Shown here: positions 18,428 through 26,340 of the stretch, one piece after another | Numbering within the stretch: the stretch's first letter is position 1 | Layout of the letters: the number at the start of each line of letters is the position of its first letter | Assembly: GCF_900116665.1 (NCBI RefSeq) | Contig: NZ_FPBK01000001.1 | Span: forward strand, 434,001-498,000 | Source of the DNA: Pustulibacterium marinum | GTDB lineage: Bacteria; Bacteroidota; Bacteroidia; Flavobacteriales; Flavobacteriaceae | Length of the DNA stretch: 64,000 nucleotides | Direction of reading: 5' to 3' | The notes under the pieces: model-generated | Told to the model about the DNA's origin: nothing | Database searches by the model: none | The model's input: the letters and a program-made list of their open reading frames with translations, nothing else | Position numbers and translations under genes: made by a program

Positions 18428-19117
18428 ATGAAGAAAAAGGATATTAAGATTTTATTGGTAGATGATGAGCCGGATATTTTAGAGATAGTTGGTTACAATT
18501 TATCATCAGAAGGATATCAAATTTCAACTGCAGAAAATGGACTGGAAGCTGTTGCCAAAGCCAAAAAAGAAAAGCCACATTTAATTATTATGGATGTTAT
18601 GATGCCAGAAATGGATGGTATCGAAGCATGTGAGCAAATTAGAAAAATATCCGATCTTTCTGAAACCATAATTACCTTTCTAACTGCCAGAGGTGAAGAT
18701 TATTCTCAAATGGCTGGGTTTGATGCTGGTGCAGATGATTATATAACTAAGCCTATCAAACCAAAAGTCTTAGTAAGTAAAGTAAAAGCTCTGCTTAGAA
18801 GATTAAAAGAAGATAAGGAAGAAGTTACCGATGATATTGTAACCGTTGGTGATATTGTGATTAACCGTGTGGAATATAAAATCATTCAAAAAGGAAATGA
18901 AATTATTTTACCACGTAAGGAATTTGAATTACTTTCTTTACTAGCTTCTCGTCCAGGGAAGGTGTTTAAGAGAGAAGAAATTTTGGATCGTGTATGGGGT
19001 AATGAAGTTATTGTTGGCGGAAGAACCATTGATGTACATATCCGAAAATTAAGAGAGAAAATTGGCGACGATCACTTTAAAACTATCAAAGGTGTAGGCT
19101 ATAAATTTGTTTTATAA
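18428..19117 (+). CDS. PhoB/OmpR-like response regulator
   Basis: This is a two-domain regulator. The receiver has the acidic pocket VDDEP (residues 11-15), phospho-acceptor Asp56 in LIIMDVMMP and the KP motif in DDYITKPIKP. The winged-helix effector ends in TIKGVGYKFVL. The start is the ATG at 18428 (MKKKDIKILLVDD). Three bases separate its stop from the kinase gene. The pair resembles PhoBR/RprXY-type systems of Bacteroidota, but the signal cannot be assigned. Confidence 0.93.
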   Translation: MKKKDIKILLVDDEPDILEIVGYNLSSEGYQISTAENGLEAVAKAKKEKPHLIIMDVMMPEMDGIEACEQIRKISDLSETIITFLTARGEDYSQMAGFDAGADDYITKPIKPKVLVSKVKALLRRLKEDKEEVTDDIVTVGDIVINRVEYKIIQKGNEIILPRKEFELLSLLASRPGKVFKREEILDRVWGNEVIVGGRTIDVHIRKLREKIGDDHFKTIKGVGYKFVL

Positions 19118-19120
19118 TTA

Positions 19121-20188
19121 ATGGCGAGAAAGCTTAGGAAATCTTACAGGTTCGCTTTAAGATCAGCACTATATACAACTATTACTTCATCGTTGTTAGT
19201 AGTGCTTATTTTGTTTTATGTGGAAAGATTAGAGTGGTGGTTAGTTGCATTATTCACCCTTACAATTTTTCCATTTACCTTTTTATTTCTTCAATATAGA
19301 GTAGAGAAATTCATCTATAAAAGAGTCAAGAAAATCTATGATGATGTGTCGTTGTTGGAGTCTACAACTTTTAATAGTCAACCGGTAACCACTGATATGG
19401 AAACCTTGACCAAGGAGATCGAAAAATTTGCCCGAAACAAAAAAGTTCAGATCGAAACTTTAAAAGGTCGTGAAGAGTACCGTAAAGAATTTATGGGAAA
19501 TGTTTCGCACGAACTGAAAACACCATTGTTTACCGTTCAGGGATATTTGGAAACCTTGCTTGATGGCGCGATGGAAGACAAAAATATTCGCAAAAAATAT
19601 TTGACCAGAGCTACCAAGGGCGTTGATAGATTGATTTATATAGTGAATGATCTTGATATGATTTCCAAATTGGAGGTTGGAAATTTAGTATTGCATAGAG
19701 AAGTTTTTGACATTGTTGAAGTGGTGCAAAGTGTTTTTGATATGGTAGAAATGAAAGCTGCCAAAAAGAATATTGTATTAACGTTTGACACCAAATATGA
19801 ACCTGTTTATGTGAATGCCGATAAAGAACGAATTCAACAATGCATCGTTAACTTGGTCGTAAATTCCATCAAATACGGGAAAGAAGACGGTACCACAGAA
19901 GTGAGTATAGAAAATCTTGTAAAAAATAAGGTAATCGTAAGAGTTACCGATAATGGTGAAGGTATTGAAAACAAAAATATAGCTCGACTTTTTGAGCGTT
20001 TCTATAGAGTTGACAAAAGTGGAAACCGTAAAGAAGGCGGTTCTGGTCTAGGCCTTTCTATAGTAAAACACATTGTGGAAGCTCATGATGAAAAAATTTA
20101 TGTAGAAAGTGTATTTGGAGTAGGTTCAGAGTTTTCATTCACTCTTGAAAAGGCCGAAGAGACTATCAAAGTCAATACTAAAGCTTAA
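19121..20188 (+). CDS. PhoR-like sensor histidine kinase
   Basis: This is a two-helix membrane kinase (helices at about residues 14-33 and 37-58) with almost no periplasmic loop between them, so it probably senses membrane or intracellular signals. It shows the H-box NVSHELKTP with His130, N-box NLVVNSIKYGK, G1 DNGEGI and G2 GGSGLGLSIV. It is co-transcribed with the preceding response regulator. Its last 54 bases overlap the convergent glycosyltransferase gene. Confidence 0.92.
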   Translation: MARKLRKSYRFALRSALYTTITSSLLVVLILFYVERLEWWLVALFTLTIFPFTFLFLQYRVEKFIYKRVKKIYDDVSLLESTTFNSQPVTTDMETLTKEIEKFARNKKVQIETLKGREEYRKEFMGNVSHELKTPLFTVQGYLETLLDGAMEDKNIRKKYLTRATKGVDRLIYIVNDLDMISKLEVGNLVLHREVFDIVEVVQSVFDMVEMKAAKKNIVLTFDTKYEPVYVNADKERIQQCIVNLVVNSIKYGKEDGTTEVSIENLVKNKVIVRVTDNGEGIENKNIARLFERFYRVDKSGNRKEGGSGLGLSIVKHIVEAHDEKIYVESVFGVGSEFSFTLEKAEETIKVNTKA

Positions 20189-21196
20189 ATTTTCGAAACC
20201 TGCATATAACTGAATTTCCAATAGTTTATTCAGGTTAAAATCTTCCTGTTTACAGTAAGGCGCCATTCCTTTTTTGTGCAATCTTTTAGCCAAATATTCT
20301 TGTTCGTATTGCCCGGGTGTAGGTATGAAAAAGGCTCGTTTTCCAAGCTTGGCTAAATCCATAATGGTAGTATATCCACTTCTACTTACAATCATATTAC
20401 TCTGATTAAAAGCTTCTTCCAGTTGTTCTTTCGTCATGTAATTCCAAACAGTAAGATTCCCTTTTTTCTCAGTAATTTGCTCCTCTTGAATTTTTCCTTT
20501 CACAAGCAAAACATCCCCGCCAAAGTTCGCAAGTTCTTCCATAAGTAATTCTTCAAGAAAGGTGCGTTGTGGTTCAGGACCAGAAATAATAGCCATTACA
20601 TCATAAATAATTGGGGTTTCTTTTTTTTGTAACCTACTTAACGGACCTATATATCTTATATTGAATTTTTCTTTTTTCAGGTGTCCCAATTTTCCGGAAA
20701 GATTTGGTTTATGTTTCAAATCGGGAACCCAGCATTCATCATATTTTTTGATGATATTTTGATGAATTTTTGAACTGAGCCAAGTGGTATTTCCAGTAAG
20801 TACATTTAATTGATGTGTAATGAAAACACAAGGCACTTTCTTTGTTTGAATACCTAACCGATTGTCAGAAATAATTCCGTCTATACGTAAAGTATCCACT
20901 AGTGTATCAACAACTTTTCTTTCCTTATTAATAGCATTGAGCATTTTGGGTGAATCCCAAATCATTTTCAGCTTAAAATTCTTGCCATTTTTAGCATATT
21001 CTATATCGTATGACGGTAGTTCGTGATGCTCCAACTCTGGAAACTCTTTTTTCAAAAGTTGTAAGGCAATACCATCGGAAGCCAATACAGGTTCAAAATT
21101 CTCATCAATTAATCCGTGGATTATTGGTATACAACGTGTAGCGTGTCCAAGTCCCCAATTTAGTGGCGCTACCAAAATACGTTTCTTACTGCTCAT
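20135..21196 (-). CDS. MurG-like GT28-type glycosyltransferase
   Basis: This GT-B-fold glycosyltransferase of about 353 residues begins MSSKKRILVAPLNWGLGHATR, whose Gly-rich GLGHATR loop is typical of family 28-like enzymes. A C-terminal donor-binding region reads SRSGYTTIMDLAKLGKRAFF and PTPGQYEQEYLAKRL. The acceptor is unknown; glycosylation of a lipid or surface carbohydrate is likely. I start it at the ATG at 21196, not an ATG at 21250 that lies upstream of a -7 element (21202-21209). The 3' end overlaps the convergent kinase gene by 54 bases. Confidence 0.8.
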   Translation of the reverse strand: MSSKKRILVAPLNWGLGHATRCIPIIHGLIDENFEPVLASDGIALQLLKKEFPELEHHELPSYDIEYAKNGKNFKLKMIWDSPKMLNAINKERKVVDTLVDTLRIDGIISDNRLGIQTKKVPCVFITHQLNVLTGNTTWLSSKIHQNIIKKYDECWVPDLKHKPNLSGKLGHLKKEKFNIRYIGPLSRLQKKETPIIYDVMAIISGPEPQRTFLEELLMEELANFGGDVLLVKGKIQEEQITEKKGNLTVWNYMTKEQLEEAFNQSNMIVSRSGYTTIMDLAKLGKRAFFIPTPGQYEQEYLAKRLHKKGMAPYCKQEDFNLNKLLEIQLYAGFENLSFSIDFDSLFGLFKSE

Positions 21197-21201
21197 AAAA
21201 A

Positions 21202-21209
21202 CAAATATA
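21202..21209 (-). promoter_or_regulatory. -7 promoter element for the glycosyltransferase gene
   Basis: The minus strand reads TATATTTG. It sits only 5 bases from the ATG at 21196, so the transcript would be nearly leaderless if this element is used. Confidence 0.35.
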
Positions 21210-21215
21210 ATAAGA

Positions 21216-21246
21216 TTTTGACCTGATAAACTTTTCCTTAATTTTG
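21216..21246 (+). promoter_or_regulatory. Promoter of trmB operon (-33 and -7)
   Basis: TTTTG (21216-21220), an 18-base spacer and TAATTTTG (21239-21246) form one of the best Bacteroidota-type promoters in the window. The transcript would start near 21252, about 16 bases before the GTG at 21268. Confidence 0.65.
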
Positions 21247-21267
21247 CCAAAATTTTAAATTATTGTT

Positions 21268-21942
21268 GTGGGTAGCAAAAACAAACTGAAACGTTTTAGA
21301 GAGAATGAAACTTTTGCAAACGTAATTCAACCAACAAGAGAAGAAGTTACAGAAGCTACTTTTCCCTTAAAAGGAAAATGGAATGATGACTTTTTTAAGA
21401 ATACTAATCCAATAGTGCTTGAACTTGGTTGTGGAAAAGGAGAATATTCTGTGAACTTGGGGAAGATGTATCCCGAGAAAAATTTCATAGGTATAGATAT
21501 AAAAGGAGCACGTTTTTGGAGAGGCGCAAAAACGGCTATTGAAGAAGGAATTTCAAATGTTGGTTTTTTGCGTACGCAAATTGAATTGGTAGACCAACTT
21601 TTTGCTGAAAATGAAGTGAGCGAAATTTGGATTACTTTCCCAGACCCACAAATAAAATACAAGCGTACCAAGCATAGAATGACGAATACTCAATTTTTGC
21701 AACGCTACAAGAAAATTCTAAAACCAGACGGAATCATGCATTTAAAAACCGATAGCGAGTTTATGCATGGCTACACTTTAGGTTTGTTACATGGTGAAGG
21801 CCATGAAGTTTTGTATGCCAATCATAACGTTTACAGAAACGAAGGTGCACCTGCCGAAGTTACAAGTATTCAAACTTTCTATGAAAATCAGTATCTTGAG
21901 CAAGGAAAACCAATTACCTACATCAAATTTAAAATAGCTTAG
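21268..21942 (+). CDS. trmB: tRNA (guanine-N7-)-methyltransferase
   Basis: This enzyme makes 7-methylguanosine at position 46 of tRNA. The 224-residue protein shows the SAM-binding motif VLELGCGKGEYSV, the GIDIKGARFWRG segment and the TrmB signature TFPDPQIKYKRTKHR. It starts with GTG (GTG GGT AGC AAA AAC AAA), which matches the usual GSKNKL N terminus. It is followed after 4 bases by the LysE-family gene, so the three genes to 22914 form an operon. Confidence 0.94.
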   Translation: MGSKNKLKRFRENETFANVIQPTREEVTEATFPLKGKWNDDFFKNTNPIVLELGCGKGEYSVNLGKMYPEKNFIGIDIKGARFWRGAKTAIEEGISNVGFLRTQIELVDQLFAENEVSEIWITFPDPQIKYKRTKHRMTNTQFLQRYKKILKPDGIMHLKTDSEFMHGYTLGLLHGEGHEVLYANHNVYRNEGAPAEVTSIQTFYENQYLEQGKPITYIKFKIA

Positions 21943-21946
21943 TATT

Positions 21947-22579
21947 GTGCATTTAATTATACTTTTTTTTGCAACTTTTGCCTCTTCTTTTGGCGCATCC
22001 TTGTTACCCGGTTTGCTAAACATGAATGCGGCAAAAATTAGTGCAGAAAAAGGAAAACGAAACGCGGTTTTTTTCAGTTTTGGAGTATGTGTTATTGTAG
22101 GTATTCAAGCTTTAATAGCTGTTTTTATCTCCAAATTTTTATCTAAAAACCCGCAGGTAGTGAATGTTTTAATGAAAATAGCTTTAGGTATTTTCGCTAT
22201 TTGTGCGGTTTATTTTTTCTTTCATGCTAAAAAGGGGATTAAGAATAAAAAGCAAATTAAGTATGTAGAAGTGAGTCGCAGAAACAGTTTCTTCAAAGGA
22301 ATGTTTATGGGAGCGCTTAACTTAATGTTACTACCTTTTTATTGTGGTTTAAATACTGCTTGGCGCGTAAGTGGCTGGATAAAATTTCAATGGGAAGACA
22401 CAGTTCTCTTCGTTGTTGGCGCTATGCTAGGAACTTTCAGTATTCTGTATGTTTATATATTTTACTTCCATAAGTTAGAAAATAAAAGCAATAAATTTTC
22501 ACAGTATTCAGATTACATTATGAGCGGATTAATGTTGGGTTTAACCATCTTAACATTTGTAAAAATCTTATACCAATAA
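21947..22579 (+). CDS. LysE-family exporter-like membrane protein
   Basis: This 210-residue protein has six predicted membrane helices. The first helix ends in a SLLPGLLNMNAAKISAEKGKR segment that matches the LysE/RhtB pattern, in which a conserved Pro-Gly lies at the end of helix 1. Such proteins export amino acids or related small molecules; the substrate is unknown. The start is a GTG at 21947. The stop TAA overlaps the next gene's ATG by one base. Confidence 0.8.
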   Translation: MHLIILFFATFASSFGASLLPGLLNMNAAKISAEKGKRNAVFFSFGVCVIVGIQALIAVFISKFLSKNPQVVNVLMKIALGIFAICAVYFFFHAKKGIKNKKQIKYVEVSRRNSFFKGMFMGALNLMLLPFYCGLNTAWRVSGWIKFQWEDTVLFVVGAMLGTFSILYVYIFYFHKLENKSNKFSQYSDYIMSGLMLGLTILTFVKILYQ

Positions 22580-22914
22580 TGGCCCTACCTCCTAATTTTT
22601 TTGAAAATGTCTATGACGTGGCGCGCGAAATTCCTTTTGGAAGAGTCACTTCTTACGGTGCTATCGCAAAATGTTTAGGAGCTGCAAGATCTGCGCGAAT
22701 GGTTGGGTATGCAATGAATAATTGTAAAGGAAGAGAAGATATTCCTGCTCATAGAGTGGTAAATAGAAATGGAATGTTAACAGGTAAATTTCATTTTGAA
22801 GGAACCAATCTCATGCAACAATTGCTAGAATCTGAAGGTATTGAAGTAAAGGATAATCAAGTACAGCGTTTTAAGGATGTTTTTTGGGATCCGGCTGTAG
22901 AACTGAGTCTTTAA
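22579..22914 (+). CDS. Alkyltransferase-like protein (ATL), MGMT family without the active cysteine
   Basis: This 111-residue DNA-binding domain of the O6-alkylguanine-DNA methyltransferase family carries the HTH (GRVTSYGAIAKCLG, SARMVGYAMNN). The active motif PCHRV reads PAHRV (Ala57), so it cannot accept alkyl groups. ATL proteins in other organisms bind O6-alkylguanine and recruit nucleotide excision repair. It overlaps the LysE-like gene by one base. A Cys at residue 49 exists but is not in the acceptor position. Confidence 0.88.
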   Translation: MALPPNFFENVYDVAREIPFGRVTSYGAIAKCLGAARSARMVGYAMNNCKGREDIPAHRVVNRNGMLTGKFHFEGTNLMQQLLESEGIEVKDNQVQRFKDVFWDPAVELSL

Positions 22915-22925
22915 AAACATACACT

Positions 22926-23072
22926 TTAACTTTTCTTATTTTCTAATGACGTTACCAATCTCACTTCGGTTCCGTTTTCAATATTGGTTCCATCAACTTG
23001 GTTTGTTGTTTGAGTGTGATTATTAAAAATTAAAGTTATAAGATGGTCTTTAAGCAGAAATAAGTGTTCATT
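22926..23072 (-). pseudogene. Possible remnant of a small unrecognised gene
   Basis: In the 327-base gap between the ATL and apbC genes, the minus strand is open for 48 codons ending in TAA at 22926. The translation ends DGTNIENGTEVRLVTSLENK, whose composition looks like real protein rather than noise. There is no in-frame ATG; an ATG at 23071 in another frame would join it only through a frameshift near 23052. It may be a decayed gene, a frameshifted gene or chance. No family was recognised. Confidence 0.3.
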
Positions 23073-23200
23073 TCAAAAGGAAAATATTATGTAACCTTAG
23101 TTACAAACTGATAATTGTCATTGAACAAGCTGCTTTTAATCAACTAAATTGCGTCCTAAACTAGAAGAGGTTTCTCTTTTTTCAAACCAAATTTAAGCCG

Positions 23201-23208
23201 TATCTTTG
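23201..23208 (+). promoter_or_regulatory. -7 promoter element for apbC-nfu
   Basis: TATCTTTG matches TAnnTTTG exactly and lies 33 bases before the ATG at 23242. A T-rich stretch (TTTTTTC) sits at the -33 position. Confidence 0.5.
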
Positions 23209-23241
23209 TTTATTAGAATCAGTATAAATTAATGCATTAGC

Positions 23242-24369
23242 ATGAAATTAGATAGAAAAGAAATAATCGAAGCGTTGGAAAGTATAACAGTTCCTGGTGA
23301 AGGAAAGAACATGGTAGAAAGCGGTGCTGTACAGAATGTGATGACGTTTGGTGATGAAGTGGTTGTAGATTTGGTGATTGGAAATCCTAGTTTACAAGCT
23401 AAGAAAAAAGCAGAAGTGGAAATCATGAAAGTGATCCACGATAAAGTATACGAAAAGGCTAAAATTAAGGTGAATATTAAAGTAGAAACACCTGAAAAGC
23501 CTGAAATTAAAGGAAAGTCAATTCCTGGAATCAAAAACATTGTAGCAGTAGCTTCTGGTAAAGGTGGAGTAGGAAAATCTACGATCACAGCAAACATAGC
23601 AGCTACTTTAGCTAAAATGGGCTTTAAAGTAGGAGTTTTAGATGCTGATATTTACGGACCTTCAGCTCCTATTATGTTTGATGTAGCAGATCAAAAGCCA
23701 CTGGCTGTAGACATTGATGGTAAATCTAAAATGAAGCCAATTGAAAATTATGGAGTTAAAATTCTTTCAATAGGTTTCTTTACACAACCAAACCAAGCAG
23801 TAATTTGGAGAGGACCTATGGCGGCAAAAGCATTAAATCAAATGATTTTTGATGCGGCTTGGGGCGAGTTAGATTTCTTATTATTAGATCTTCCTCCAGG
23901 GACAGGAGATATTCACCTTTCCATCATGCAATCCTTGCCGATTACAGGTGCAGTTGTGGTAAGTACACCACAAAATGTGGCTTTAGCCGATGCGCGTAAA
24001 GGAGTAGCAATGTTTCAGCAAGAGTCTATCAACGTTCCTGTATTGGGAATCGTAGAGAACATGGCTTATTTTACTCCGGAAGAATTACCAGATAATAAAT
24101 ATTATATTTTTGGAAAAGAAGGAGCCAAGAACTTATCAGAAGATTTACAAGTTCCTTTCTTAGGAGAAATTCCGTTGGTTCAAAGTATTCGAGAAGCTGG
24201 TGATGTAGGTCGTCCTGCAGCATTGCAAGAAAACACTCCGCTTGCAGATGCGTTTGACCAACTTACCAAAAATGTTGTTCAAGAAGTGGTTAGCCGAAAC
24301 CAAAGTTTACCACCAACCGAGGCCATTGCAATTACAACTATGGCAGGTTGTTCGGCAGTTAAAAAATAA
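23242..24369 (+). CDS. apbC: Mrp/ApbC-family P-loop ATPase, iron-sulfur cluster carrier type
   Basis: An N-terminal MIP18/DUF59 domain (residues 1-80) is followed by a ParA/MinD-type ATPase with the deviant Walker A GKGGVGKST (106-114) and the Walker B region LLDLPPGTGD. Family members deliver Fe-S clusters to apo-proteins. In most homologues a CxxC pair near the ATPase C terminus binds the cluster; here that region reads ENMAYFTPEELPDNKYY and lacks both cysteines. The only Cys in the protein is Cys370 near the end. The nfu-type gene begins 3 bases after the stop. Confidence 0.9.
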   Translation: MKLDRKEIIEALESITVPGEGKNMVESGAVQNVMTFGDEVVVDLVIGNPSLQAKKKAEVEIMKVIHDKVYEKAKIKVNIKVETPEKPEIKGKSIPGIKNIVAVASGKGGVGKSTITANIAATLAKMGFKVGVLDADIYGPSAPIMFDVADQKPLAVDIDGKSKMKPIENYGVKILSIGFFTQPNQAVIWRGPMAAKALNQMIFDAAWGELDFLLLDLPPGTGDIHLSIMQSLPITGAVVVSTPQNVALADARKGVAMFQQESINVPVLGIVENMAYFTPEELPDNKYYIFGKEGAKNLSEDLQVPFLGEIPLVQSIREAGDVGRPAALQENTPLADAFDQLTKNVVQEVVSRNQSLPPTEAIAITTMAGCSAVKK

Positions 24370-24372
24370 ATT

Positions 24373-24621
24373 ATGACATCAGAAGAGATTAGATTAAACG
24401 TTGAGAAAGCACTAGATGAAATTCGTCCTTTTTTAGAAAGTGATGGAGGTAACATTTCACTAGTGTCTATAGATGAAGATAAGTTGGTGAAGGTACGTTT
24501 AGAAGGTGCTTGCGTAGGTTGTTCTGTAAACCAGATGACGCTGAAAAGTGGTGTGGAAATGACGATTAAAAAGTACGTTCCACAAATTGAACAGGTAGTA
24601 GACGTAAGCAATATAGCTTAA
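24373..24621 (+). CDS. NifU C-terminal domain protein (Nfu-type Fe-S scaffold)
   Basis: This 82-residue stand-alone Nfu domain binds and transfers a 4Fe-4S cluster through Cys47 and Cys50 in GACVGCSVNQMTLK. It starts DEIRPFLESDGGN, the conserved N-terminal part of the fold. It lies 3 bases after apbC, so the pair probably works together as scaffold and carrier ATPase. Confidence 0.93.
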   Translation: MTSEEIRLNVEKALDEIRPFLESDGGNISLVSIDEDKLVKVRLEGACVGCSVNQMTLKSGVEMTIKKYVPQIEQVVDVSNIA

Positions 24622-24737
24622 AATACATTACATATTATTTAGATTCAACTCAGGAATAGCAATGCTTTCATGAGTTGAATTTTTATTATACATTTTATAA
24701 ATCAAGGGTGTTTTGCGAACGCCACAAATATGAAATT

Positions 24738-25790
24738 ATGATAGAAACAGATATTCTTATCATTGGAGCCGGCCCAACCGGACTTTTTGCTGTTTTTGAA
24801 GCTGGATTATTAAAAATGAAATGCCACATTATTGATGCGTTACCACAACCAGGTGGGCAGTTGGCAGAATTATATCCTAAGAAACCTATTTTTGACATTC
24901 CTGGTTATCCAGAAGTTTTAGCAGGTGATTTGGTTACCAATCTAATGGAACAAATCAAACAATTTCAACCAGGTTTTACCTTGGGTGAAACCGCTAAAAC
25001 TATAGACAAGCAAGAAGACGGTACATTTATAGTTACCACAAATAAAGGAACACAACATCATGCAAAAGCAGTAGCCATTGCGGGTGGTTTAGGAACTTTT
25101 GAACCAAGAAAACCTCAGATTCCAAATATTGATGTTTTCGAAGAGAAAGGTGTAGAGTATTTTGTGAAAGATCCAGAGCAGTTCCGTCATAAAGATATTG
25201 TCATCGCTGGTGGAGGAGATTCAGCTTTAGATTGGAGTATCTTTTTATCAGACGTGGCGAAATCTGTTACATTAGTTCATAGAAGAAATGAGTTTCGTGG
25301 TGCTTTAGATTCGGTTGAGAAAGTAAGAGATCTAAAAGCAGCTGGGAAAATTAATTTGGTTACGCCTGCTGAGATTACTGAAATTCATGGTGATGAAACA
25401 GTAACTGCCGTGACAATTGAGAAAGAAGGAGAAGCTTTTAAGTTAGAAACGGATTATTTTATCCCATTATTTGGATTGACTCCAAAACTTGGTCCAATAG
25501 CCAACTGGGGATTAGAGATTGAAAAGAATGCTATCAAAGTAAATAATGCGTTGGATTATCAAACCAACATCGATGGTATTTATGCCATTGGTGATGTAAA
25601 TACGTATCCAGGAAAATTGAAATTAATTCTTTGTGGTTTCCATGAAGCTACATTGATGTGTCAAAGTGTTTATAACAGAATTAACCCAGGAAAGCGCTTT
25701 GTGCTAAAATACACTACAGTTTCTGGCGTTGACGGTTTTGATGGAAGTAGAAAAGAAGCCGAAAAAGCAGTTGTAAAAGCGATTGATTGA
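24738..25790 (+). CDS. Ferredoxin--NADP reductase, thioredoxin-reductase-like type
   Basis: This FAD/NADPH oxidoreductase of about 350 residues begins MIETDILIIGAGPTGLF (FAD GxGxxG). The second nucleotide site is IAGGGDSALDWS, and the C-terminal FAD contact is GIYAIGDVNTYPGK. It lacks the redox CxxC of thioredoxin reductase, which places it with the TrxR-like ferredoxin/flavodoxin reductases (YumC type). I start it at the ATG at 24738; an ATG 63 bases upstream gives an implausible N terminus. The ferredoxin gene follows after 41 bases and is the natural partner. Confidence 0.9.
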   Translation: MIETDILIIGAGPTGLFAVFEAGLLKMKCHIIDALPQPGGQLAELYPKKPIFDIPGYPEVLAGDLVTNLMEQIKQFQPGFTLGETAKTIDKQEDGTFIVTTNKGTQHHAKAVAIAGGLGTFEPRKPQIPNIDVFEEKGVEYFVKDPEQFRHKDIVIAGGGDSALDWSIFLSDVAKSVTLVHRRNEFRGALDSVEKVRDLKAAGKINLVTPAEITEIHGDETVTAVTIEKEGEAFKLETDYFIPLFGLTPKLGPIANWGLEIEKNAIKVNNALDYQTNIDGIYAIGDVNTYPGKLKLILCGFHEATLMCQSVYNRINPGKRFVLKYTTVSGVDGFDGSRKEAEKAVVKAID

Positions 25791-25831
25791 TAATAGAGGA
25801 AGTTTAGAATTGAAGCCTAAGAACTAGAAAT

Positions 25832-26161
25832 ATGAGCGATATTACCATTAAAATTACAGACAGAGAAGGTGTGGAGCATGCTGTGGAAGCACCTACAGAT
25901 ATGAACATGAATATCATGGAATTGGTTCGTGCATACGAGCTAGCACCAGAAGGAACTATTGGTATTTGTGGTGGTATGGCTATGTGTGCATCATGTCAAT
26001 GTTATATAACATCAGAGCATGATTTACCCGAAAAAACTCCCGATGAAGATGCAATGCTTTGGGAAGCTTTCAACGTGAAAGACAATAGTCGCTTGGGGTG
26101 TCAAATTCAATTAACCGACGATCTAGATGGGTTGTCATTAGAATTAGCGCCAGAAGCTTAA
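25832..26161 (+). CDS. 2Fe-2S ferredoxin
   Basis: This 109-residue adrenodoxin-type ferredoxin has cluster ligands Cys46, Cys52, Cys55 and Cys90 in the C-x5-C-x2-C-x34-C arrangement (GICGGMAMCASCQC, RLGCQIQL). The acidic surface fits electron transfer with the reductase encoded upstream. It could serve Fe-S assembly or mono-oxygenases. A strong terminator follows. Confidence 0.92.
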   Translation: MSDITIKITDREGVEHAVEAPTDMNMNIMELVRAYELAPEGTIGICGGMAMCASCQCYITSEHDLPEKTPDEDAMLWEAFNVKDNSRLGCQIQLTDDLDGLSLELAPEA

Positions 26162-26181
26162 CATACAATAATTTTATTCAG

Positions 26182-26213
26182 AAAAGCCATCCTAAAACGG
26201 GATGGCTTTTTTT
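26182..26213 (+). terminator. Terminator after ferredoxin
   Basis: An 11-base stem, AAAAGCCATCC (26182-26192) with GGATGGCTTTT (26200-26210), has a 7-base loop and a run of seven T. Confidence 0.9.
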
Positions 26214-26311
26214 GTTAATTAGACGGCCTATCTATTAATTATTACGTTGTACCGTGAGTATATTTCTTAATTAATTCTTAAATTTTATTTTTACTAAATC
26301 TAAATAAAATA

Positions 26312-26319
26312 TATATTTG
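26312..26319 (+). promoter_or_regulatory. -7 promoter element for the porin-imelysin-dihaem operon
   Basis: TATATTTG is an exact TAnnTTTG match 21 bases before the ATG at 26341. No iron-box-like palindrome was recognised around it. Confidence 0.45.
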
Positions 26320-26340
26320 CTCGGATTTTGAAATTAAGAC

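Noticed and set aside
22579-22914. Active O6-methylguanine methyltransferase
   Set aside because: The acceptor Cys is Ala57; the nearby Cys49 is outside the motif.
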